In this document: positions 50,886-58,867 of the stretch, one piece after another | Numbering within the stretch: the first letter of the stretch is position 1 | Layout: every line of letters begins with the position of its first letter | Source of the DNA: Collinsella aerofaciens | GTDB lineage: Bacteria > Actinomycetota > Coriobacteriia > Coriobacteriales > Coriobacteriaceae | Length of the DNA stretch: 64,000 nucleotides | Reading direction: 5' to 3' | NCBI RefSeq assembly: GCF_028207065.1 | Contig: NZ_JAQLFP010000003.1 | Coordinates: 35,482 to 99,481, forward strand | Position numbers and translations under genes: made by a program | The notes under the pieces: model-generated | What the model was told of the DNA's origin: nothing | Database searches by the model: none | What the model saw: the letters and a program-made list of their open reading frames with translations, nothing else

Positions 50886-51015
50886 GCGTGATGCGAATGC
50901 GATCGGGCTCGAGATAGAAAAAGGCCCCCGGTCGAAACCGGAGGCCTTCCAATCACCTAGAGCGCAAAAACAGGCGTGAGGGACTCACCGTCGACCGATC
51001 GTATTCGCATCACGC
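50886..51015. repeat. 21-bp inverted repeat enclosing the attenuator
   Basis: Arms at 50886-50906 and 50995-51015 are complementary at 20 of 21 positions (core GCGTGATGCGAAT). One arm begins exactly at the last Trp codon of the leader; the other lies after the terminator U-tract. Confidence 0.75.
50913..50948 (-). terminator. Trp attenuator terminator
   Basis: On the minus strand AAGGCCTCCGGT-TTCG-ACCGGGGGCCTT (one wobble, UUCG tetraloop) is followed by TTTCTATC. It lies 36 nt after the leader peptide stop and 73 nt before the S-component start. Confidence 0.85.
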
Positions 51016-51053
51016 CACCACCAGTTGTTGAGAGACGTCATCGCGTTCTTCAT
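50985..51053 (-). CDS. Tryptophan-rich leader peptide (22 residues)
   Basis: A 22-residue frame beginning MKNAMTSLNN, then Trp-Trp-Trp at residues 11-13 (51023-51015), and ending TIGRR. GAAAGGAG is 10 nt before the ATG. Codons 20-22 (GGTCGACGG) are complementary to the terminator loop and flanks (CCGGTTTCGACC). A ribosome stalled at the Trp codons would therefore free them to form an antiterminator, while one reaching the stop codon would cover them. This is the classic trp-type attenuation layout, here placed before an ECF importer. Confidence 0.85.
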   Translation of the reverse strand: MKNAMTSLNNWWWRDANTIGRR

Positions 51054-51108
51054 GTCGGTGGCTCCTTTCGTGATGCCATGGCGCGGTAGCACCTGATTGC
51101 TGTTGCGC

Positions 51109-51127
51109 TGCACTATAGCACAGTGCA
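51109..51127 (-). promoter_or_regulatory. Extended -10 promoter within a palindrome, upstream of the leader
   Basis: On the minus strand TGCTATAGT is an extended -10 element (TATAGT at 51117-51112). It sits inside TGCACT-n7-AGTGCA, a 6-bp inverted repeat. No good -35 is visible. The rest of 51128-51258 contains only a GGCGGG-TTT-CCCGCC hairpin. Confidence 0.45.
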
Positions 51128-51258
51128 ATATGCGCGGGGAAATCTTTTTTGAAAAGATTTCAGGCGGGTTTCCCGCCGGTGTTTCCCGCCGGTCAAATGA
51201 CGGACAAGGAGGGCAAGACTGCTCGCGCTGTCTTGCCCTCCTTTAGAACGTGAGAGTC

Positions 51259-53061
51259 TTAGGCCTTCTTGCGACGATAGATCACGTAGGCGCAGACACA
51301 GATGATGACGACGGCGCCAACGGCCATGGCGGCCATGTTGTTGCCCTCGGACTTCTCCTCGGTGACCTCTTTCTCTTCGGCCTCGGGCTCGGCCACGTCC
51401 TCATCGGAAAGGGCCTCGTCGGCGTAGGTGATGGACTCGACCAGGCAGTCGTTGTCAGCATCGTAGTCACTCGGGACGAACTCCTCGGAGAAATCGCCCT
51501 CCTGGAGGTAGTCGCGCATCTCCTCGAGCATGGCCTTGCACTTAACATAGGTGTTCTTGGTTGCAGCCTTGCCGGCCTTGTTGGCCAGGGCGGTGCGGGC
51601 TTCGGTGCCTTCTTCGGCCTGCATGGCCTCGTCGACGGTCAGGTTCTGCTCGATGAGTTCCTTCTGCAGGGCGTCGAGATAGGCGCGGACGCCGGCGGCG
51701 CAGTGGTCGCGGTTCTCATAGGCGAGCGTGTTGATGTCCATGAGGACGTAGTTGATGGAGTTCTTGGGCTCCTCGTTGTTCACGACGTCTTCCTCTTCGC
51801 AGTGATCGAAGGAGACATCCTGATCGCTGAAGTAGGGGCTGACCTCGGTGAGCAGTGCGGAATAGAGGGGGATGGCGACGGAGAACTCGGCGTTGGATAG
51901 CATCTCCCACTGGATGGTCGCGATCTCGGGGTCCATGCCGTGACGGATCTGGAAGGTGTGGATTTCGGTGTTGCGGTTGGAGCCGATGGCATAGGCGCCG
52001 TCGGTGTTGGCGTTGAGGCCGGCGACATTCTCGCCGCGAGCGGCGAAGGAACGAATCATCTCAAAGGTGTTCCAGTCGGACTTGCCGGGCGTAAAGAACA
52101 GCGGCTGCATTTCGTGGACCAGGGCGCCGGTCGTCGCGCGAGCGTCTTCGCGCTCGTCCTTGACGATCTCGTAGTCGGTGCCCTCAGCAAGCGGAGCCAT
52201 GAAGTAATCGCGGCCCTGGATATAGCGCGACCACTGGTGCATGCCGGCCTCGCCAATCTCCTCGCCGTAGGTCTTGGCGACGTCGAACTTGCCGTCGGTG
52301 TACTCGGCAAAGCCCTTCTCCTTAGGCATAGACTCGATGCCCTCGGAGTGGAGGCAGTTCTCGGTGTCGTCGAGGTCGACGTCATAGGTGAGGTTGCCGA
52401 TGTTGGGGTTGAGCGAGGCGATATCGTCAGTGAGCCTCATGGCGATCCACTGATGGCCGGAAAGCGCTGCAAACAACCAGGTCTCGTTGTTGTCGGCAAT
52501 GATGATCTGGTCGTTGGAGCAGACGCCCTGCTCGTCAATCAGGCTGCCGAGGAGCTCGACACCCTCGCGGGCCGTGGCACTCTCGCCCAGAATGACGCTG
52601 GCGTAGTTGTATTCGCCAATGCCAGTCTCCTCGGTGATGGGGTCGGCCTCTTCGGCCTTCTCGTTATAGGAGGTGCTCAACGTGGCAGAGCAGGAGACGC
52701 CCTTCTCGTTGATGCCTGCCTCGGAATATGCGTCGTAGCGATCTTCCCACTGCGAGGGGTTGTCGCGAACGAAGGTGTAGCGGTAGGTTGCGCCCTTGGA
52801 CTTGTACTCAAAACCGGACTCGACCGAGGTGTACTCGTTGCCGTCCTTGTGTGCGGGCTCAATGCCAAAGTGCTTGATGTAGCGCGGACCGAAGTCCTCG
52901 GAACGGCCGTAGTACGTGTTGCCGTCTGCCGTGAGCTTGCTGCCCATGTAGATCTGGGTGCAGGCGAGTGCCGAAGTCGGCATGGCCATGATAGCCGCTG
53001 CTCCAAACGCAAGGCCGCAGCCGAGCTTCTTGAGCGTGTTGACAGGATGAGTAAACCTCAT
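51259..53061 (-). CDS. C69-family (dipeptidase-type) Ntn hydrolase, membrane anchored
   Basis: A 600-residue secreted peptidase. The signal peptide (about residues 1-33) ends at SALA, immediately followed by Cys34, the catalytic N-terminal nucleophile of peptidase C69 (ACTQIYMGSKLTADGNTYYGRSEDFG). Cleavage by signal peptidase would expose the active cysteine. The C-terminus carries an acidic linker, one membrane helix (MAAMAVGAVVIICVCAYVIY) and RRKKA, so it stays on the outer face of the cytoplasmic membrane. It probably trims dipeptides or D-amino-acid-containing peptides. ATG 53061 with GGGAGG is preferred over 53121. Confidence 0.88.
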   Translation of the reverse strand: MRFTHPVNTLKKLGCGLAFGAAAIMAMPTSALACTQIYMGSKLTADGNTYYGRSEDFGPRYIKHFGIEPAHKDGNEYTSVESGFEYKSKGATYRYTFVRDNPSQWEDRYDAYSEAGINEKGVSCSATLSTSYNEKAEEADPITEETGIGEYNYASVILGESATAREGVELLGSLIDEQGVCSNDQIIIADNNETWLFAALSGHQWIAMRLTDDIASLNPNIGNLTYDVDLDDTENCLHSEGIESMPKEKGFAEYTDGKFDVAKTYGEEIGEAGMHQWSRYIQGRDYFMAPLAEGTDYEIVKDEREDARATTGALVHEMQPLFFTPGKSDWNTFEMIRSFAARGENVAGLNANTDGAYAIGSNRNTEIHTFQIRHGMDPEIATIQWEMLSNAEFSVAIPLYSALLTEVSPYFSDQDVSFDHCEEEDVVNNEEPKNSINYVLMDINTLAYENRDHCAAGVRAYLDALQKELIEQNLTVDEAMQAEEGTEARTALANKAGKAATKNTYVKCKAMLEEMRDYLQEGDFSEEFVPSDYDADNDCLVESITYADEALSDEDVAEPEAEEKEVTEEKSEGNNMAAMAVGAVVIICVCAYVIYRRKKA

Positions 53062-53290
53062 AATCCCTCCCAACTGTTGAAACCCCGCGAAACCGTACGG
53101 AGTTTCAGCTAATAAATACATCTACTAGCCTAAAGGAAGTGTAAAGAGTATTCACTCGACAACAGCCTTTGCTCGATGAGCGTGAAGAAATATACGATGA
53201 ACGGATAATAATACTCATTTTATGGCTTTAGTTAAATAAAGGCACCCTGCATTTACTGTAGCTGAATAAAGCATTAGACGGCGGTCAAAA

Positions 53291-53336
53291 AGAAAACTCT
53301 CCCGCTGTTTAGGATTTGCATAAACAGCGGGAGAGT
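53291..53336 (-). terminator. Terminator after the lipid kinase / small peptide unit
   Basis: ACTCTCCCGCTGTTTA and TAAACAGCGGGAGAGT form a perfect 16-bp stem with a 9-nt loop, followed on the minus strand by TTTTCTTTTTG. The adjoining stretch 53062-53290 is AT-rich and probably contains the C69 promoter, but no clear motif was found. Confidence 0.9.
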
Positions 53337-53369
53337 CGATAACTGGATGAATATCATACCAATGTGGAT

Positions 53370-53462
53370 TTACTTCTTTCGGCGGTGAATCACGTTGATG
53401 GCGTAACCGACGAGCATGGCCAAGACGATGACAATAAAGCCGATCAGGGGATTGTCGTTCAT
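53370..53462 (-). CDS. 30-residue membrane peptide downstream of the lipid kinase
   Basis: A short frame encodes 30 residues: MNDNPLIG, a hydrophobic helix (about residues 8-24) and the basic tail VIHRRKK. AGGAGG lies 5 nt before the ATG at 53462. The gene begins 9 nt after the lipid-kinase stop and ends just before a strong terminator, so it is cleanly embedded in a transcription unit. The topology is N-out/C-in by charge. No function is known. Confidence 0.65.
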   Translation of the reverse strand: MNDNPLIGFIVIVLAMLVGYAINVIHRRKK

Positions 53463-53471
53463 AGGGTCCTC

Positions 53472-54389
53472 CTATTTTCCGAGCGGGGAGAATTCGTCGA
53501 CGATGAGGTCGAGGCATTGCGGAAGCGCGCGGGCTCCAAAGACGCCCGAATTGCTGGAGATAATCTCGCCATCGAACTGCATGCCCAGTGACGGGGTGCA
53601 GGTGATCTTGGCTTCCTTGGTCTGGATGATCTTGAACTGTGGGCGCCCGAGTACCTTACCGGCGGGGTCAAGCGCAGCGGTGATCACAGTAGGCAGCAGC
53701 TGAACGGTGCGCACGGGTTCGATGACCGCAATATCGACCATGCCATCGTTCATGCGGCAGTCGGGGAACAGGTTGATGTCGTTTTGAATGACCGAGGTAT
53801 TGCCCGCCATGCAGCAGATGCCGTCGAGCTCCTCGACAATGCCGTCGTGCTCAATGGTAAAGTGCGCCACCGTGGGGTTGGGCGTGGCGAGAGCGGAGAG
53901 GAAGTAGGCGATCTCGCCGATGTCGTTTTTGGTGGGAGCGGCCTTCATCATGATCTCGGCGTCGAAGCCCGAGCCGGCGATGATGATAAAGCCGTGGCGC
54001 TTCTCTCTGCCGTTCTCGTCGAGCCAAAAGAGCTCGCCCATGTCCACTTTGACCGTGCGACCGGCGCGGCAAGCCTTGGCAAGCGCCGCCGCCTCAGGGG
54101 CATTGCCGATGTTGTTGAAGAACAGGCAGGCCGTGCCGGAGGGGAAGACGAGCGTGGGGACGCCGCATCCGCGCATCTGGTCGAGCACGTTGGAGACGGT
54201 GCCGTCGCCGCCCGAAATCACCACGCGATCAAACTCGCGCACGTCTGCCACGGCGTCCTCGGGTTCCATGCCATCGCCGATAAAACGCATCACGACCTCG
54301 TCGCCGCCCTGCGCGAGGGCGTGCGTGAATGCGTAGATTTCATCTGAGCTGGGGCCCGATGCCGGGTTGTGGATGATAAGGCAGCGCAT
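53472..54389 (-). CDS. Diacylglycerol/lipid kinase-family protein
   Basis: A 305-residue DAGK/YegS-type lipid kinase: IIHNPASGPSSDEI near residue 5, VISGGDGTVSNVLDQM near 57 (the GGDGT nucleotide motif), FPSGTACLFFNNIG near 80, and the beta-sandwich C-terminal domain with INLFPDCRMNDGMVDIAVIEP. It phosphorylates diacylglycerol or another lipid at the membrane for lipid recycling. It heads a short unit with the 30-residue peptide and is divergent from rnd. Confidence 0.88.
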   Translation of the reverse strand: MRCLIIHNPASGPSSDEIYAFTHALAQGGDEVVMRFIGDGMEPEDAVADVREFDRVVISGGDGTVSNVLDQMRGCGVPTLVFPSGTACLFFNNIGNAPEAAALAKACRAGRTVKVDMGELFWLDENGREKRHGFIIIAGSGFDAEIMMKAAPTKNDIGEIAYFLSALATPNPTVAHFTIEHDGIVEELDGICCMAGNTSVIQNDINLFPDCRMNDGMVDIAVIEPVRTVQLLPTVITAALDPAGKVLGRPQFKIIQTKEAKITCTPSLGMQFDGEIISSNSGVFGARALPQCLDLIVDEFSPLGK

Positions 54390-54487
54390 ACTTACGTTCC
54401 CGTTCTGTGACTAACCGAGTATAGTTGTAAGACAATGCCGTTATCCTACCCGTGTTTTTCGGGCCTAACCTTATTCGATGGGTTGAT

Positions 54488-55621
54488 ATGTACATTTCCA
54501 CACATCAGGCTCTACTCGACTTTTGCCAGCGCGCCCGTGAGTTTGACGCGATTGCCGTCGATACCGAGTTTTTGCGCGAGCGCACGTTCCATCCGCGCCT
54601 GTGTTTGGTTCAGATTGCCACCCCTGCCGAGAGCGTCGCGGTCGACCCTCTGGTGATCGACGACCTGTCGCCGCTGGCCGAGCTTATGGCCGACGAGAGC
54701 GTGACCAAAGTCTTCCACGCCTGCTCGCAGGATATGGAGGTTATGCTCCATACCGTGGGCGTGCTGCCGCGTCCGATTTTTGACACGCAGGTGGCCGCCG
54801 CCTTTTTGGGCGAACGCCAGCAGATTTCCTACGGCGCGCTCGTGCAGACGTTTTGCGGCGTCTCGCTGCCCAAGACCGAGTCGCTGACCGACTGGTCGCG
54901 TCGCCCGCTGACCGACAAACAGATCGAGTACGCGATCGATGACGTCAAGTACCTGATCGTCGCCTATACCGAGATGATGAGCCGCCTGCGCGAGCTGGGC
55001 CGCGTGGACTGGGTGCTCGACGAGCTGCGCCCGCTGGCTGACGAGTCGCACTATCGCGCCGATCGCCACGAGGCGTTCCGTAAGGTCAAACGCATCAATT
55101 CGTGCAGCCGTCACCAGTTGGGCATCGCGCGCGAGCTCGCCGCCTGGCGCGAGGACCGCGCCGAGCGCCGTAACATCCCGCGCAAGTGGGTCATGTCCGA
55201 CGACACGCTGCTTGCGCTCGTTAAGCGCAATCCCGTGCGCGTTGAGGAGTTCCGTAGCATTCGCGGTACCGACCAGTTGGGGGAGCGCGATGTGGACGGC
55301 GCGCTCATGGCCATCAAGCGCGGCGCGAGCTGCCCGCACGATCGCCTGCCGCTCATGGTGCGCGGGCACCGTCAGATCTCGCCGGAGCTGGAGAGCGTGA
55401 CGGACCTGATGTATGCGCTCATCCGCCTGGTTGCCGAACGCTCGGGAGTGGCGACCTCGGTTATTGCCTCGCGCGATGACCTGGCCGACTACATTGAGCA
55501 TCCCGAGCAGAGCCCCCTGCGTGAAGGCTGGCGTTTTGAGCTTGTGGGTTCGCGCCTGGACGATCTGCTTTCCGGCAATATGGGGCTCACCGTGAAGGAC
55601 GGAAAGATTGAGTTGTTATAG
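54488..55621 (+). CDS. rnd: Ribonuclease D
   Basis: A 377-residue 3'-5' exoribonuclease acting in tRNA and stable RNA maturation. The DEDD exonuclease motifs are complete: VDTEFLRER near residue 21 (Exo I), FHACSQDMEVML near 75 (Exo II) and YAIDDVKYLIVAYTEM near 152 (Exo III with tyrosine). An HRDC domain follows (about 205-285; SRHQLGIARELAAWREDRAERRNIPRKWVMSDDTLLAL). ATG 54488 gives the usual N-terminus. The third foldback element begins 7 nt after its stop. Confidence 0.92.
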   Translation: MYISTHQALLDFCQRAREFDAIAVDTEFLRERTFHPRLCLVQIATPAESVAVDPLVIDDLSPLAELMADESVTKVFHACSQDMEVMLHTVGVLPRPIFDTQVAAAFLGERQQISYGALVQTFCGVSLPKTESLTDWSRRPLTDKQIEYAIDDVKYLIVAYTEMMSRLRELGRVDWVLDELRPLADESHYRADRHEAFRKVKRINSCSRHQLGIARELAAWREDRAERRNIPRKWVMSDDTLLALVKRNPVRVEEFRSIRGTDQLGERDVDGALMAIKRGASCPHDRLPLMVRGHRQISPELESVTDLMYALIRLVAERSGVATSVIASRDDLADYIEHPEQSPLREGWRFELVGSRLDDLLSGNMGLTVKDGKIELL

Positions 55622-55628
55622 GTATATA

Positions 55629-55776
55629 GTTACGCGGTTTTACCAAACCGCGTAACAGCTCGACGCTGCAAACGGCCGAGAGCGAGCAATCTGACGTTCA
55701 ATCGTCGCTCGCGTACCAAAGTACGCGTCGCTTCTCTTTCACGTCACCTTGCTCGCTCTCGGCCGTTTTCGCTGAC
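55629..55776 (+). repeat. Stop-proximal foldback element, copy 3 (after rnd), with compensatory stem change
   Basis: A 28-nt hairpin (12-bp perfect stem, loop TACC) begins 7 nt after the rnd stop. Then come the spacer AGCTC and a 115-nt foldback (55662-55776). The ends GACGCTGCAAACG and CGTTTTCGCTGAC and the tip GCGTAC-CAAA-GTACGC match copies 1 and 2. The variable stem block is GCCGAGAGCGA on one arm and TCGCTCTCGGC on the other, replacing CCCCTAGGCG / CGCCTAGGGG while keeping pairing. Confidence 0.92.
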
Positions 55777-55860
55777 ATTGCCAAAACATCGATGTTGATT
55801 TGCCTGCTGGGCGAGTGGGTAGAATGCCTCCAACGTGTAACTCGATTCGGAGGAATTCGC

Positions 55861-56565
55861 ATGCCCTATTACTATGGATACGGCTTTGGTATCGACCCGC
55901 TGTACCTGCTGGTTGTTCTTGTCTGCACGGTGCTTGGCCTTGCCGCGCAGAGCTATATCAATTCGACGTACAAGACGTGGTCCAAGGTTCGCTCGGACGG
56001 CGACACGGGCGCCACGGTCGCTCGCCGCATGCTCGACGCCAACGGCTGCAATGCCGTGGGTATCAAGGGCGTCGCTGGTGAGCTTACCGACCACTACAAC
56101 CCGCAGGACAACAATCTGTATCTGTCGGATTCCAACCGTTCGGGCGGCTCGGTCGCAAGCGTTGCTGTCGCTTGTCACGAGGCAGGCCATGCCGCGCAGC
56201 GTCAAAGCGGCTATGCCATGATGAAGGTACGCACCGCCCTCGTGCCGGTCGTCAACTTTACCCAGAACACTTGGACCATCGTGCTGCTCATGGGCCTGTT
56301 TATGAACATCGCGGGACTCACGACCCTCGCACTGATCTTCTTCTCGTTTAGCGTGCTGTTCCAACTGGTTACGCTACCGGTCGAGATTGATGCTAGCCGG
56401 CGCGCCGTGGCGTATATTGAGCAGTCGGGTATGAGCTCCAAGCAGGTCAACGGTGCCAAGAAGGTGCTGACGGCCGCCGCGCTTACCTATGTGGCTGCGG
56501 CGTTCACCTCGATTATTCAGCTGCTCTATCTTATGGCTCGCTACAACAGAAACTCCAACCGATAA
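55861..56565 (+). CDS. Membrane zinc metallopeptidase (YugP family)
   Basis: A 234-residue membrane protein with an N-terminal helix (YLLVVLVCTVLGLAAQSYINSTYKTWSKV) and ARRMLDANG near residue 54. The zinc motif CHEAGHAAQ lies near residue 104 (HExxH), and three further hydrophobic segments follow. This is the neutral zinc metallopeptidase YugP/DUF-type family, thought to act in membrane protein quality control. GGAGGA lies 6 nt before ATG 55861. Confidence 0.88.
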   Translation: MPYYYGYGFGIDPLYLLVVLVCTVLGLAAQSYINSTYKTWSKVRSDGDTGATVARRMLDANGCNAVGIKGVAGELTDHYNPQDNNLYLSDSNRSGGSVASVAVACHEAGHAAQRQSGYAMMKVRTALVPVVNFTQNTWTIVLLMGLFMNIAGLTTLALIFFSFSVLFQLVTLPVEIDASRRAVAYIEQSGMSSKQVNGAKKVLTAAALTYVAAAFTSIIQLLYLMARYNRNSNR

Positions 56566-56581
56566 CAAATTGGGTCGCTGG

Positions 56582-56611
56582 GCGCCGCGGGAATTTGTGT
56601 CCCCGCGGCGC
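56582..56611 (+). terminator. GC-rich hairpin after the metallopeptidase gene
   Basis: GCGCCGCGGG and CCCGCGGCGC form a perfect 10-bp stem with a 10-nt loop but no U-tract. It may be a Rho-independent-like pause or stability hairpin. Confidence 0.45.
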
Positions 56612-56680
56612 TGTACTATGTGTTGGACTTGAATTTGCGCAGGGCCAGAGCCTTTGTGCACGATGACGAAAGGAGGCTGC

Positions 56681-58132
56681 GTGGCAGGCTGGAATCTAAC
56701 CGGCAATAGCGTTTCCGCCGAGTTCGACGGTTCGGACGAGCAAGAGCGTAAAGAGCTCAGCGTGAGCCAGGCGGTAGAGATCGCCGCCGGTGCGCTCGAT
56801 GCTATTCCGCAACTGACCGTCCTGGGCGAGGTCACGGGTTTCCGTGGTCCCAATGCCCGAAGCGGCCACTGCTACTTCCAGATTAAAGACGACTCGGCCG
56901 CCGTCGACTGCATCATCTGGAAGGGCGCCTATCTCAAGCGTACCTTCGATCTGCGTGACGGCATGCAGGTGAGCTTTAAGGGCAGCTTCAATCTCTATAA
57001 GGCCACGGGCCGCATGAGCTTTGTCGCTCGCTCGTTTTCGCTGGCGGGGGAGGGTCTGCTGCGTCAACAGGTGGCGCAGTTGGCCGAAAAGCTACGCCGC
57101 GAGGGACTGATGGACGAGTCCCGCAAACGCCGCATCCCGGTGTTTTGCTCACGCGTGGCGGTCGTCACCTCGCTTTCCGGTGCGGTAATCGACGACGTCA
57201 AGCGTACGCTGCGCCGTCGCAACCCGCTCGTCGAGCTTGTCTGCGTGGGCGCCAAGGTTCAAGGCGAGGGTGCGCCGGCCGAGCTCATTGATGGCTTGCG
57301 CCGCGCCGCTTCCATTACGCCGGCGCCCGACTGTATTTTGCTGGTGCGCGGCGGCGGCTCCTTTGAGGACCTCATGACCTTTAATGACGAGGAGCTTGCC
57401 CGCGCGGTGGCGGCTTGTCCTGTGCCCGTGGTGACCGGCATTGGCCATGAGCCCGATACCTCGATTTGCGACATGGTGAGCGACCGACGCGCCTCCACGC
57501 CCACGGCGGCGGCAGAATCGGTGGCGCCGGCTATGACGGAGTTGGCCGATGTGCTCGAGGCGCGCCATCAGCGTCTGGGTGCCGCGATGGCATCGATGAT
57601 TGGGTCGGCCCAGGTCGACCTGGAGATGCTCGATCAGCGCGGTCGCCGTGCCTGGGATACCTATACGGCTCGCTTGGGTGATGCGCTCGATGCCGCTGCG
57701 TGTCGCCCGTGCCTCAACGACCCCACATTTATGGTCGAGCGTCGCGAATCGGAGCTTGCGCTGACTGCCGATCGCCTGTCGGGCGCCATAGTACGCTCGG
57801 TCGGGACATTCCGCTCCAACTTTGAGCGCTTGCCCGAGCGTCTGATTACAAGCACCTCGGGGCTCGATGGTAAGCGCCATGCGCTCACGCTTGCGAGTTC
57901 CCGCCTAGAGCATCAAGGGCGCACGATGCTCAGCAAGCCAGCGTCCGACCTGAGCCGTGCGGCAGCGTCGCTCGATGCCCTGTCGCCGCTCAAAGTGCTT
58001 GCTCGCGGCTATTCCATCGCGTACAGCGATGATGGTGTGGCTACGAGTGCCAAGACCTTTAAGCCTGGCGACGCCATTCGCGTGCGCATGGCAGACGGCA
58101 ACGTGGCAGCAACGGTCGATACGGTCGAGTAG
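56681..58132 (+). CDS. xseA: Exodeoxyribonuclease VII large subunit
   Basis: A 483-residue nuclease subunit that degrades single-stranded DNA bidirectionally. An N-terminal OB-fold (about residues 25-125; LTVLGEVTGFRGPNARSGHCYFQIKDDSAAVDCIIWKGAYLK) precedes the catalytic domain with PVFCSRVAVVTSLSGAVIDDV near 150, LLVRGGGSFEDLMTFNDEELARAV near 222 and TGIGHEPDTSICDMVSDRRASTPTAAAE near 252. A helical region and the ARGYSIAYSDDG block follow near the end. The start GTG 56681 is chosen for its AAGGAGG at 4 nt. It is followed by xseB. Confidence 0.93.
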   Translation: MAGWNLTGNSVSAEFDGSDEQERKELSVSQAVEIAAGALDAIPQLTVLGEVTGFRGPNARSGHCYFQIKDDSAAVDCIIWKGAYLKRTFDLRDGMQVSFKGSFNLYKATGRMSFVARSFSLAGEGLLRQQVAQLAEKLRREGLMDESRKRRIPVFCSRVAVVTSLSGAVIDDVKRTLRRRNPLVELVCVGAKVQGEGAPAELIDGLRRAASITPAPDCILLVRGGGSFEDLMTFNDEELARAVAACPVPVVTGIGHEPDTSICDMVSDRRASTPTAAAESVAPAMTELADVLEARHQRLGAAMASMIGSAQVDLEMLDQRGRRAWDTYTARLGDALDAAACRPCLNDPTFMVERRESELALTADRLSGAIVRSVGTFRSNFERLPERLITSTSGLDGKRHALTLASSRLEHQGRTMLSKPASDLSRAAASLDALSPLKVLARGYSIAYSDDGVATSAKTFKPGDAIRVRMADGNVAATVDTVE

Positions 58133-58174
58133 ACCGCGTTTCGCAGTGATAGACCCTTAGGAAAGGAAACAGAT

Positions 58175-58441
58175 ATGGCAGAGAAGACCCCGGTCGAGCA
58201 GCTTACGTACAAGCAGGCCTCGCAGGAGCTGGAGCTCATCATCCGCAGCCTGGAGTCGGGCGATATGGAGCTTGAGGAGTCGCTCGAGAGCTACACCCGC
58301 GGCGTCGAGCTCCTCAAAAGCCTGCGCACCCGCCTGTCCGATGCCGAGCAGAAGGTCTCGGTGCTCCTTAAGGACGTCGACGGCAACGATGTGCTCGCCG
58401 ACGGCGAGGCCGCCAACACCGATGATAACCTTTCGTTCTAA
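58175..58441 (+). CDS. xseB: Exodeoxyribonuclease VII small subunit
   Basis: An 88-residue helical hairpin subunit: LTYKQASQELELIIRSLESGDMELEESLESYTRGVELLKSLRTRLSDAEQKVSVLL is the full XseB domain. Several copies decorate the XseA core. It starts 42 nt after xseA with GGAAAGGAAAC upstream, as expected for the usual xseAB pair. Confidence 0.93.
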   Translation: MAEKTPVEQLTYKQASQELELIIRSLESGDMELEESLESYTRGVELLKSLRTRLSDAEQKVSVLLKDVDGNDVLADGEAANTDDNLSF

Positions 58442-58490
58442 GCATCTCGACCAAATATAATTACCTTGGTCTGTAAGAAAGGAACCAGCT

Positions 58491-58826
58491 ATGTGCGATT
58501 GCATCTTCTGTAAAATTGCCAACCACGAGATCCCCTCGACCGTTGTCTATGAGGACGACCAGGTCATCGCCTTCGACGACCTCAACCCGCAGGCGCCGGT
58601 CCACACGCTCGTGATCCCTAAGAAGCACTACAGCGACATCGCCGACAACGTACCCGCCGAGACCATGGGCGCCATAGCTCACGCCATCCAGGAGGTCGCC
58701 AAGGCCAAGGGTCTGGAGGACGGTTTCCGCGTCATCTCCAACAAGGGCGTCAACGCCGGCCAGACCGTCATGCACTTCCACATGCACGTCCTCGGCGGCA
58801 AAAACCTGGGCGAGAACCTCATCTGA
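58491..58826 (+). CDS. HIT-family (HINT-type) nucleotide hydrolase
   Basis: A 111-residue histidine-triad protein: CIFCKIANHEIPSTVVYEDDQVIAFDDLNPQAPVHTLVIPKKHY at the start and the active-site triad VMHFHMHVLGG near residue 93. HINT proteins hydrolyse adenosine phosphoramidates and aminoacyl-adenylates in the cytosol. The first two cysteines of a zinc-type CxxC are present. It lies 49 nt after xseB. Confidence 0.93.
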   Translation: MCDCIFCKIANHEIPSTVVYEDDQVIAFDDLNPQAPVHTLVIPKKHYSDIADNVPAETMGAIAHAIQEVAKAKGLEDGFRVISNKGVNAGQTVMHFHMHVLGGKNLGENLI

Positions 58827-58867
58827 GGGCGCTTGGCCCGTCGACTTGGCTGCCTTTGGAGTAATCT

